Shown: in pieces, positions 1-6,470 of the stretch | How the letters are laid out: each line of letters starts with the position of its first letter | How positions within the stretch are numbered: position 1 is the stretch's first letter | NCBI GenBank assembly: GCA_955652855.1 | Contig: CATPCN010000612.1 | Span: 1-8,209 of the forward strand | Source of the DNA: an uncultured Chthoniobacterales bacterium | GTDB taxonomy: Bacteria; Verrucomicrobiota; Verrucomicrobiae; Chthoniobacterales; UBA10450 | Direction: 5' to 3' | DNA: 8,209 nt | Notes under the pieces: model-generated | Database searches by the model: none | Told to the model about the DNA's origin: nothing | What the model saw: the letters and a program-made list of their open reading frames with translations, nothing else | Translations under genes and position numbers: made by a program

Positions 1-918
1 AGCGGATTAAAGATTGCTTCCGTGGGCACACATCCGTTTTCCCACTGGCGCGATCAACTCATCACTCAAGGCGAGCGTTATCAAGAAATCGTCAAGGATA
101 TGCAGCAACTCGCGCGCGCCAACCTCATTTTCGGATTGCACGTACACGTCGGCATACCCGATCGCGAAACCGCCATCCACGTCATGAATCAGGCGCGCTA
201 TTTTCTGCCGCACATTTACGCGCTCTCGGTCAATTCGCCGTTTTGGGTCGGGCAAAATACGGGCTTGAAAGGCTACCGGTTAAAAGTGTTCGAGCGCTTT
301 CCGCGCACCGGCATTCCTGATGCGTTCGAATCGCTCTCCGAGTACGAAGATTACTGCAAACTGCTCGTAAAAACGGGCTGCGTCGATAACGCGAAAAAAA
401 TCTGGTGGGACATTCGACTGCATCCTTTCTTCGACACACTCGAGGTGCGCGTGTGCGATGCGCAATCGCGCGTGGACGACACCCTCGCGATCGCGGCGTT
501 GATCCAGGCTGTCATCGCGAAGTTGTTCAAGCTGCTTCGACACAACACAACGTTTCGCGTTTATCGGCGACGGCTTCTCGACGAAAACCGCTGGCGCGCG
601 ACCCGCTACGGCATCGATGGCAAGCTGATCGATTTCGGGCGCGAAGCAGAAGTAGAGACGCGAAGTCTGCTTAACGAGCTGCTCGAATTTATTTCAACCG
701 AGGTCGAGGAACTTGGCAGCAAACGCGAAATGGCGCACGTCGAACGAATCATGCGCGAAGGCACCGGCGCGGATCGACAACTCGCCGTGTGGGAGCGTGC
801 GAATGATATGAAAGCGGTTGTCGATCATATCGTCGCGGAAACTTATGAGGGGCTGAATGTCGGTCGATCCAGTCATGTCGAGCGGAGTCGAGACATCCCG
901 TTGCGATCGTCCCGGTAA
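1..918 (+). CDS. Carboxylate-amine ligase, GCS2 (glutamate-cysteine ligase family 2 / YbdK-like), 5' end outside window
   Basis: The reading frame is open from base 1 (first codons S-G-L-K-I-A-S), so the start lies upstream; the GTG at 22 is internal. Counting from that GTG, family motifs are HVHVG (40-44), ALSVNSPFW (67-75, followed by G-Q-N-T-G), WWDIR (128-132) and TLEVRVCDAQ (139-148), then the C-terminal ENRWRATRYGIDG-type segment. These match the GCS2/YbdK family, cytosolic enzymes that use ATP to join a carboxylate (typically glutamate) to an amine. About 300 residues are visible against roughly 370-380 for the family, so about 70-80 N-terminal residues are missing. The true amine substrate cannot be read from sequence. 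The last ~18 residues (GRSSHVERSRDIP onward) are encoded by a palindromic repeat and do not look like native family sequence. The gene precedes an M29-like peptidase gene and an ATP-grasp-like gene on the same strand. Family assignment is firm; the specific reaction is not. Confidence 0.88.
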   Translation, partial: SGLKIASVGTHPFSHWRDQLITQGERYQEIVKDMQQLARANLIFGLHVHVGIPDRETAIHVMNQARYFLPHIYALSVNSPFWVGQNTGLKGYRLKVFERFPRTGIPDAFESLSEYEDYCKLLVKTGCVDNAKKIWWDIRLHPFFDTLEVRVCDAQSRVDDTLAIAALIQAVIAKLFKLLRHNTTFRVYRRRLLDENRWRATRYGIDGKLIDFGREAEVETRSLLNELLEFISTEVEELGSKREMAHVERIMREGTGADRQLAVWERANDMKAVVDHIVAETYEGLNVGRSSHVERSRDIPLRSSR

Positions 919-953
919 CATCACGAGATTCCTCGACTTTCGCTCGGAATGAC
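872..953. repeat. Dispersed palindromic repeat, complete copy (copy 1)
   Basis: The left arm (872-897, beginning gtcatgtcgagcggagtcg) and the right arm (925-953, ending cgctcggaatgac) are imperfect inverted copies: the complement of the right arm reads gtcattccgagcgaaagtcg. They flank a ~27-nt spacer. In the + frame the left arm translates as SHVERSRDIP, a peptide recognisable from short intergenic repeats in many environmental bacterial genomes. The element overlaps the last codons and stop of the upstream ligase gene. It could fold as a hairpin in RNA and act as a terminator-like or mRNA-stabilising structure, but it lacks the U tract of an intrinsic terminator. The repeat structure is seen directly; its function is inferred. 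Confidence 0.7.
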
Positions 954-999
954 GGGTTGCTGTTCCCGGATTTCCGCGTAATTCTGAACACCTCGAAAA

Positions 1000-2019
1000 A
1001 TGCCTGACCGTTTAGTCACCGACACAATCGACTCCGAGCTGAGTCCGGGCGCGCGCAACGCGATCCAGGTCTGTCTTCGGTTGCAACCGGATGAGCGCAT
1101 CACGGTGATTACCGACGAGGCGACCTGCGAAATCGCGGCCGCGCTGCAAGCTGAGATCGAAGAAGTGGGCGCGGAACACGCGATTTTTGTTTTGGAAAAT
1201 TATTCGCACCGTCCGCTGCCCGCGATGCCGCAAATTATTCTCGATGATCTTGCGCAATCGCAAGTGTCGATCTTTTGCGCGCAATCGCAGCCGGGCGAGC
1301 TCCCATCGCGCATGCAGATGAGCGATGTCGTGAACAAGAAACACATTCGCCACGGTCACATGGTCAACATCACGCGCCAGATCATGATGGAAGGAATGCG
1401 CGCTGATTTTCGCGCGATCGATGCGCTCAGTCAGCGTTTGATCGAGCGCGCGCAGGCGGCGAAAAGAATCACATGCCGCACTGCCGCTGGCACCGATTTC
1501 GAAGCGGAGCTTTCGCCGAAACTGAAATGGTTGAAGACGAGCGGCATCATCACGAAAGAAAAATGGGGCAACCTTCCGGGCGGCGAAATTTTTACTTCGC
1601 CTGTAAACACAAACGGCGTGTTCGTCGTGGACAGTGTGGTCGGCGATTACTTGTGCGAGCGTTTTGGCGATCTCAAAGACAACCCGCTCACGATCGAAGT
1701 GGCGAACAACCGAATTGTCGATCTTCGCTCCGAGAACAAAGATTTGCGCGATGAATTTCGCGCCTACACGAGCACAGATGAAAACAGCAATCGCGTCGGC
1801 GAATTCGCCATCGGCACGAATACGGCCTGCACGCACGTCATCGGAAATATTTTACAGGACGAAAAAATCCCCGGCGTCCACATCGCGTTCGGCCACCCTT
1901 ATGCCGAGCACACCGGCGCAAATTGGGTTTCCAAAACGCACATCGATTGCGTCGGCCGCGACTTTGATATCTGGTTCGACGGCGAGCAGGTGATGGCGCG
2001 CGGCAAATTTTTGGTGTGA
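1000..2019 (+). CDS. M29-family (AmpS/AmpT-like) metallo-aminopeptidase-like protein
   Basis: This 339-residue protein has the hallmarks of the M29 / COG2309 family, dinuclear-metal aminopeptidases with broad specificity. It has NLPGGEIFTSP (191-201, Glu196), GEFAIGTN (267-274, Glu268), HIAFGHPY (294-301, His294) and THIDCVG (313-319, His314 and Asp316), followed by a conserved-looking WFDGEQVMARGKF tail. Two Glu, two His and one Asp fit the metal-ligand set of the family. Expected role: cytosolic removal of N-terminal residues from peptides. It is shorter than AmpS/AmpT (about 400-410 residues), and the family also includes non-peptidases such as the ring-opening dioxygenase NicX, so the exact reaction is open. 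The ATG at 1000 follows a repeat-rich 81-nt gap with no clear Shine-Dalgarno sequence. The next gene starts 3 nt after this stop, which indicates cotranscription. Confidence 0.8.
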   Translation: MPDRLVTDTIDSELSPGARNAIQVCLRLQPDERITVITDEATCEIAAALQAEIEEVGAEHAIFVLENYSHRPLPAMPQIILDDLAQSQVSIFCAQSQPGELPSRMQMSDVVNKKHIRHGHMVNITRQIMMEGMRADFRAIDALSQRLIERAQAAKRITCRTAAGTDFEAELSPKLKWLKTSGIITKEKWGNLPGGEIFTSPVNTNGVFVVDSVVGDYLCERFGDLKDNPLTIEVANNRIVDLRSENKDLRDEFRAYTSTDENSNRVGEFAIGTNTACTHVIGNILQDEKIPGVHIAFGHPYAEHTGANWVSKTHIDCVGRDFDIWFDGEQVMARGKFLV

Positions 2020-2022
2020 TCG

Positions 2023-3213
2023 ATGGAACCGGCGATTCGTTCGCGGTTCAACGCTGATTTCACGCCGGAAAAGTACGCGGCGCTCTTGCGTTGCGTGAAC
2101 GAAACGGAAAAATGGCCGGCCGATTTTCGTGTTTCGGAGTCGCCGATCTTTTTGTCGAAGGATTTTACCAACGAGGCGACGCGCGCCGCGGATGAGATTG
2201 TCGATCTTATCCGTTCGCCAGAACTCGCGGGGAATGCCGCGTCAGCGATACCGAAGGGTTTGGAAGTGCCTAACGAGTCGCCGCATCCGAACTTTCTCGT
2301 GGTCGATTTCGGGATTTGCGCGGAGGGCGATCGGCTTGTGCCGCGATTGATCGAGCTGCAAGCGTTCCCGAGCTTGTTCGGGTTTCAATTTCTGCTGCTC
2401 GGTTGCATGCGCAACGCTTATCCGGCGATTCCGCGTAATTGGACTTCGTCATTCGGCGGAATAAAAGACGACGCTTATCTGGAACTTCTGCGTCGCACGA
2501 TCGTGGCCGATGTCGATCCAGCAAACGTGGTGCTACTCGAGATCGAACCGGACAAACAAAAGACGCGCATCGATTTCGCGGCGACGGAAACGTTGCTCGG
2601 CATTCGCTCAGCGTGTTTGACGAAACTGAAAAAGCGTGGCCGGCAATTATTTTACGACCGAGACGGAGTCGAGGTGCGGATCGACCGAATTTATAATCGC
2701 GTCATCTTTGATGAACTGATTCGCCGGCCCGATCTCGATCTTCCGTTTCGATTTCAGGATGATCTCGATGTGAAATGGGTCGGTCATCCGAACTGGTATT
2801 TCCGGATCAGCAAACATTCGCTGCCATTTTTGAAAACGGAGCACACCGCACCTGCGTTTTTCGCGGATGAATTCCCCCCGGCCGACAAGATCGACAATTA
2901 CGTTTTGAAGCCGCTCTACTCATTCGCCGGGCTCGGTGTGGACATGGAGCCGACGCGCGAAAAATTGAGTACCCTCGAAAAACCGCACGAATGGATCTTG
3001 CAAGAGAAAGTGCGTTACGCGGAGTTTGTGCCGACGCCTGAAGGTCCAAAATCAAAAGCCGAAATCCGGATGATGTTTGTCTGGCCAGAGGAAGATCCCG
3101 ATCCAATCCTCGTGAATAATCTTGTTCGAATGAGTCAGGGCAAAATGATGGGCGGCGATTTCAACAAAGACAAAACGTGGGTCGGTTCCAGCATCGCACT
3201 GCACGAAAGTTGA
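2023..3213 (+). CDS. Uncharacterised protein with ATP-grasp-like C-terminal half, predicted ligase
   Basis: This 396-residue soluble protein has no signal peptide or membrane segment, and I cannot assign it to a named family. Several segments resemble ATP-grasp ligases: VRIDRIYNRVI (218-228), like the D-x-I-Y-R-R stretch of circularly permuted and glutathionylspermidine-synthase-type ATP-grasps; NYVLKPLYSFAGLGV (292-306), like the nucleotide-binding Lys plus glycine-rich loop, with Lys296 the candidate; WILQEKV (324-330), like the adenine-contacting strand; AEIRMMFVW (346-354); and LVNNLVRMSQG (363-373), offering the acidic/Asn metal ligands and Arg. The N-terminal half contains a conserved-looking RLIELQAFPSLFGFQ stretch (108-122). 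ATP-grasp enzymes form amide bonds through acyl-phosphates, which would fit the ligase two genes upstream. The ATG at 2023 is 3 nt after the peptidase stop, so the two are probably translated from one mRNA. The gene is certain; the fold is a motif-level inference. Confidence 0.6.
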   Translation: MEPAIRSRFNADFTPEKYAALLRCVNETEKWPADFRVSESPIFLSKDFTNEATRAADEIVDLIRSPELAGNAASAIPKGLEVPNESPHPNFLVVDFGICAEGDRLVPRLIELQAFPSLFGFQFLLLGCMRNAYPAIPRNWTSSFGGIKDDAYLELLRRTIVADVDPANVVLLEIEPDKQKTRIDFAATETLLGIRSACLTKLKKRGRQLFYDRDGVEVRIDRIYNRVIFDELIRRPDLDLPFRFQDDLDVKWVGHPNWYFRISKHSLPFLKTEHTAPAFFADEFPPADKIDNYVLKPLYSFAGLGVDMEPTREKLSTLEKPHEWILQEKVRYAEFVPTPEGPKSKAEIRMMFVWPEEDPDPILVNNLVRMSQGKMMGGDFNKDKTWVGSSIALHES

Positions 3214-3230
3214 ATCGCGGATTACGCAGA

Positions 3231-3497
3231 TTAGATTTTATTTTGCATCATCTGCGCGACCTCAGCAGATGTCCGTACCGGAACGATCTCGAAATCCATC
3301 AAGTCTTTCCAGTTGTCGATCCAGAGCGGGAACAGCGACTCGTCTTCGGTTCTCATCAGTTGGTAGCAGGTCGTAAGATCGACATCGATCCAGCTGGAGA
3401 TGTACTCCAGACCTTCTGGCATCATCCGGCCTTTCTCGCGGAGACGTCGATAAATTGCAGGCGCATCTTTGAAGCGCTCGACGACCATGTAAAGCAT
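3231..3497 (-). CDS. DUF3303 family small protein
   Basis: This 88-residue protein begins MLYMVVERFK, followed by YRRLREKGRMMPEGLEYISSW (about 16-36), then DVDLTTCYQLM, LWIDNWKDLMDFEIVPV and a TSAEVAQM end. This order matches the DUF3303 pattern: a small ferredoxin-like/dimeric alpha-beta barrel protein of unknown function, cytosolic, with no signal peptide. The ATG at 3497 lies 6 nt after the kbl stop on the same strand, so it is almost certainly the distal gene of a kbl transcript. An alternative in-frame Met (residue 4) exists, but the longer form fits the family. No catalytic motif is evident. A role related to glycine or threonine catabolism is suggested only by position. Confidence 0.82.
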   Translation of the reverse strand: MLYMVVERFKDAPAIYRRLREKGRMMPEGLEYISSWIDVDLTTCYQLMRTEDESLFPLWIDNWKDLMDFEIVPVRTSAEVAQMMQNKI

Positions 3498-3503
3498 GGC
3501 GTT

Positions 3504-4697
3504 TTATTTCAATTCTTCGTTTGTTTCGGCGAAGGCGTTGACGGCGAATTCCAAATCTTCGCGCGAATGCGCGGCGCTCACTTGCGTGCGAACGCGTGCG
3601 GTGCCGTGCGACACGACCGGATAAAAGAAGCCGATTACGTAAACGCCTTTCTCGAGCATGCGCCCGGCGAACTTTTGCGATTTCGCGGCGTCGCCAAGCA
3701 TAATCGGGACGATTGGATGCGTGCCGGGCTTGATCGTTAGGCCACGCTCGGTCAGCGCGGCGCGAAAATATTTCGTATTCGCTTCGAGCTTGTCGCGCAA
3801 TTCGGTCGATGCGCTGAGCAACTCAAGCGCTTTCAACGATGCGGCGACGACTGGCGGGGCGATCGTGTTCGAAAACAAATACGGGCGGGATCGCTGCCGC
3901 AAAAGATCGACAATCACTTTGCGCCCGCTGGTGTAACCGCCGCTCGCGCCGCCGAGCGCTTTGCCGAGCGTGCCCGTAATTATGTCGATCTTACCCATCA
4001 CGCCGCAATGCTCGTGCGTGCCGCGCCCGGTCTTGCCGAGAAATCCGGCGGCATGCGCGTCGTCGATCATGGTGAGCGCGTTATATTTTTCGGCAAGATC
4101 GACAATCTCCTTGAGGTTCGCGATCGTTCCGTCCATCGAGAAACAGCCGTCGGTTGCGATGAGTTTGAAACGCGCCCCGCTCGCCTCTTTCAATTTTGTT
4201 TCGAGATCAACCATGTCGTTATTCTTGTAACGAAACCGTTGCGCTTTGCAGAGCCGGATGCCGTCGATGATCGACGCGTGATTGAGTTCGTCGCTGATCA
4301 CTGCGTCTTTTTCGGTCAGCAGGGTTTCGAACAGACCACCGTTCGCATCGAAGCATGATGGATAAAGAATGGTGTCCTCGGTCCCGAGAAATTTTGTGAG
4401 CGCGGCTTCGAGTTCTTTGTGAATGTCTTGCGTGCCGCAAATGAAACGTACGCTCGCCATGCCGAAGCCGTGCGTGTCGAGCGCTTCTTTCGCCGCAGCG
4501 ATCAGCGCGGGGTGATCGGCCAGGCCGAGATAATTGTTCGCGCACATGTTGAGCACGCGTTTGCCGCCGACGATCTCGATCTTTGCATCCTGCGGACTGG
4601 TGATGATGCGCTCCGTCTTATAGAGCCCTTGCGATTTAATTTCGTCGAGCGTTTGCGAAATCTGCTTTTCAAATTCGGGAAGCATGATGAAGCGCAA
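3504..4697 (-). CDS. kbl: Glycine C-acetyltransferase (2-amino-3-ketobutyrate CoA ligase)
   Basis: Full-length Kbl, a PLP-dependent alpha-oxoamine synthase. It cleaves 2-amino-3-oxobutyrate with CoA to glycine and acetyl-CoA, the second step of threonine catabolism after Tdh. Near-identity to E. coli Kbl is recognisable in [14 protein letters not shown] (50-63), [15 protein letters not shown] (76-90), [14 protein letters not shown] (114-127), [17 protein letters not shown] (136-152), [10 protein letters not shown] (181-190) and IDDAHAAGF (211-219). The PLP lysine is in [10 protein letters not shown] (Lys246), followed by [11 protein letters not shown]. The length of about 393-397 agrees with 398 in E. 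coli. The longest frame opens with TTG at 4697; the ATG at 4685 (MLPEFEKQ) is the more likely start. No Shine-Dalgarno sequence is clear. The DUF3303 gene follows within 6 nt. The partner tdh lies about 2.7 kb away rather than adjacent. Confidence 0.97.
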   Translation of the reverse strand: MRFIMLPEFEKQISQTLDEIKSQGLYKTERIITSPQDAKIEIVGGKRVLNMCANNYLGLADHPALIAAAKEALDTHGFGMASVRFICGTQDIHKELEAALTKFLGTEDTILYPSCFDANGGLFETLLTEKDAVISDELNHASIIDGIRLCKAQRFRYKNNDMVDLETKLKEASGARFKLIATDGCFSMDGTIANLKEIVDLAEKYNALTMIDDAHAAGFLGKTGRGTHEHCGVMGKIDIITGTLGKALGGASGGYTSGRKVIVDLLRQRSRPYLFSNTIAPPVVAASLKALELLSASTELRDKLEANTKYFRAALTERGLTIKPGTHPIVPIMLGDAAKSQKFAGRMLEKGVYVIGFFYPVVSHGTARVRTQVSAAHSREDLEFAVNAFAETNEELK

Positions 4698-4748
4698 ATT
4701 AAATCTGGAAACCAGGAAGCCAAGAAGTCTTAGCAGACAAGATCGACA

Positions 4749-6377
4749 TTAATCTTTCCAACCCTGTGCCATCCACAGCGGGACGTTTTCGAGATCGTTC
4801 ACCGTCGCCTCTTTTTTTAGGACGATCTGCGCATTCAGCGCGTGGCGTTGCATGAACACGGCGAGTTCCTGCGACCAGGAAACTAAATACGCGTCACTTT
4901 CCCAACCGAATTGCGACTGCGGCGCGGGCGGCAGCGCGAGCGGAACCTGTCCTTCCGATAAAACTTCGGCGCCCCCGACAAGCCAAAGACGATTGCCGGA
5001 TTGCAATGTCCGCGTGATGGCCTGTTCTAAATCTTCGAGCGGATGGGACGACATCATTTTCGCCTTCAAGAGATCGTAACGATGAACGCGATGTTCGTTC
5101 ATCGTGGGCACGGTTAGCCATGGGGCGACGCCGTGGTAATACCAATTAAACGAGACGCCGGTGATCCACGGGTTCACGACGATGAGATCGTCCGCGGTCG
5201 CGCCGGCCAGCTTTTGCGCGACAATGTCGATGTTCGTTTGGCGTTTCGTAATTGTTGGCCACGCGGCAAATGGCAACGCGATTAGACAAGCCGCGACCAA
5301 TGCCAAACGCGCGGCGCGAATCCATGCGATTTGAGAAAGCTGCGCGACGATCAGATCAAGAGCCGCTGCTAAAATAAATAGCGGCGCCAGGTAATACCAC
5401 GGTTGCGTGACGTAACTGAGGCGCCGGAGAAAAGCGTAGTAAGCGATGATTGATGCGAACGCCACAGACAGACCGAACAGAAGAAGCGTCGCGGATTTCT
5501 CTCGCCAAATAATGCGAATGCGCCAAACCGCGCCGCCAATTGCGAGCGCCACGAGAAAATACCACACCAACGGCATGATTTGGAATGGAGCGCCGAGCGC
5601 AAAGTTCAAATTGCCCCAGAGCCAATCGACGCGCCCTGGATATCGGAGCACGACGTTCCAATCGGCCGAACCGGCATACGATTTCAAATAAGGAACAACG
5701 GAGAGCGCGCAAAGAACGGCGCCGCTCAGAAAAACGATTGCCAACTTCCCGCGTTGTCGAATCAAGCAGACTGCAATCGCCGCGGACGCAATCGAGAAAA
5801 CGAGAACGATGTCGTTGATGAGATATTGAACGCACGCGACGAACGTGAGGAACGCAGCGAGGATCCACCGCGGCGACGGATCGGCGAGCAGTCGCGTGGC
5901 AAGACCGAACGCGAGGGCGATCAAAATGCTTCCCACTCCATAAGCACGCAGCGACGTGCTCCATGTCAGAAAAGTTGTGTTCAGACCAAGTAGCACCAGA
6001 AAAAGCAAGGGCACTCTTTCGCCAATCAACCGCGAGTTGATCCAAGCGACGCAAAGGAACGCGAGTCCCACCGCGAAACCGAAACCGCGCAGCGCGAAAT
6101 CACTGCATCCGAACAAATTTGTGTAAACGCGGAGCGTTAACGGAAACGGCGGCGGAAACGCTTCATGTTGAAAGTTCGCCGCGATATCCGACACGCTCGG
6201 CAAGCGCGCGAGCTGCAACGCTCCACACTCATCCCGCCAAAGTGCGCCGGCGTGTGTCGCGCGGGCGATTAAAAGAAAAGCGACCGTCAACGCGAGCAAG
6301 ATCGAGATGATCAATTCGGCGCGTTTGATGATTTCGATGCGCATCTCGTAGCGACTTTTGTCTGTCGCAAGGAACAT
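4749..6377 (-). CDS. GT-C-fold membrane glycosyltransferase (PMT/ArnT-like), periplasmic C-terminal domain
   Basis: This 542-residue inner-membrane protein has many hydrophobic segments: about 20-40, 98-115, 123-140, 148-162, 170-205, 212-230, 266-284, 296-315, 326-348 and 357-373. A mostly soluble C-terminal region (about 375-542) follows. The first extracytoplasmic loop carries LWRDECGAL (46-54), with the Asp49-Glu50 pair expected of GT-C enzymes that use polyprenyl-phosphate sugars, and an LRAYG motif (143-147) typical of the PMT_2/ArnT group. Such enzymes transfer a sugar from a lipid carrier to lipid A, protein or another envelope acceptor; the acceptor here is unknown. The ATG at 6377 is used; Met12 (6344) is an alternative start that leaves only a short tail before the first helix. 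kbl begins 51-63 nt downstream, so cotranscription is possible. A 13-bp inverted pair brackets the gene. Confidence 0.8.
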   Translation of the reverse strand: MFLATDKSRYEMRIEIIKRAELIISILLALTVAFLLIARATHAGALWRDECGALQLARLPSVSDIAANFQHEAFPPPFPLTLRVYTNLFGCSDFALRGFGFAVGLAFLCVAWINSRLIGERVPLLFLVLLGLNTTFLTWSTSLRAYGVGSILIALAFGLATRLLADPSPRWILAAFLTFVACVQYLINDIVLVFSIASAAIAVCLIRQRGKLAIVFLSGAVLCALSVVPYLKSYAGSADWNVVLRYPGRVDWLWGNLNFALGAPFQIMPLVWYFLVALAIGGAVWRIRIIWREKSATLLLFGLSVAFASIIAYYAFLRRLSYVTQPWYYLAPLFILAAALDLIVAQLSQIAWIRAARLALVAACLIALPFAAWPTITKRQTNIDIVAQKLAGATADDLIVVNPWITGVSFNWYYHGVAPWLTVPTMNEHRVHRYDLLKAKMMSSHPLEDLEQAITRTLQSGNRLWLVGGAEVLSEGQVPLALPPAPQSQFGWESDAYLVSWSQELAVFMQRHALNAQIVLKKEATVNDLENVPLWMAQGWKD

Positions 6378-6394
6378 GTCGATCTTGTGACTGA

Positions 6395-6423
6395 GAGATT
6401 CCTGTTATTTAGCGCAAAATGAC
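6395..6423. repeat. Diverged half-copy of the palindromic repeat (copy 2)
   Basis: By eye, 21 of 29 positions match the right arm of copy 1 (925-953) with no gap: gagattcct is identical at one end and aatgac at the other. It lies in the 93-nt region between two divergent genes. No partner left arm is visible. It could be a decayed copy or, less likely, a chance resemblance. Confidence 0.4.
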
Positions 6424-6425
6424 AG

Positions 6426-6453
6426 TTGCGGGGTTGTGAATAACTGTTAATAA
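6426..6453 (+). promoter_or_regulatory. Possible sigma70-type promoter for the 3D-domain lipoprotein gene
   Basis: TTGCGG (6426-6431) and TAATAA (6448-6453) are 16 nt apart, a plausible -35/-10 pair. It would place transcription start about 10 nt before the TTG start at 6471. The segment is AT-rich against a GC-rich background and lies between divergent genes. The short leader and non-consensus hexamers keep this tentative. Confidence 0.25.
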
Positions 6454-6454
6454 C
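6435..6454. repeat. Tandem 10-bp direct repeat, TGTGAATAAC / TGTTAATAAC
   Basis: Two adjacent 10-bp units differ at one position and are spaced by one helical turn. They lie in the divergent intergenic region and overlap the candidate promoter spacer and -10. The first unit, read on the - strand, contains TTATTCACA, which fits the DnaA-box consensus TTATNCACA; the second differs from it at one base. A regulator-binding operator is equally possible. Confidence 0.6.
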
Positions 6455-6470
6455 TTCCCGGCGATCCAAA

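Noticed and set aside
1012..1836. 274-residue open frame on the - strand
   Set aside because: It is exactly antisense to the M29-like gene, has a composition rich in Arg/Ala/Asp typical of mirror frames, and shows no recognisable motif.
3214..3230. Shared bidirectional terminator between the convergent blocks
   Set aside because: Only 17 nt lie between the stops and no inverted repeat with a T tract is visible there; the GCGGATTACGCAGATTA stretch is repeat-like but not a hairpin.
4502..4733. Alternative small frames around the kbl start region
   Set aside because: They overlap well-conserved Kbl N-terminal sequence or its short leader and have no support.
5356..6054. 232-residue - strand frame, Arg/Ser-rich
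   Set aside because: It lies in another frame within the glycosyltransferase gene, whose hydrophobic segments and GT-C motifs are continuous.
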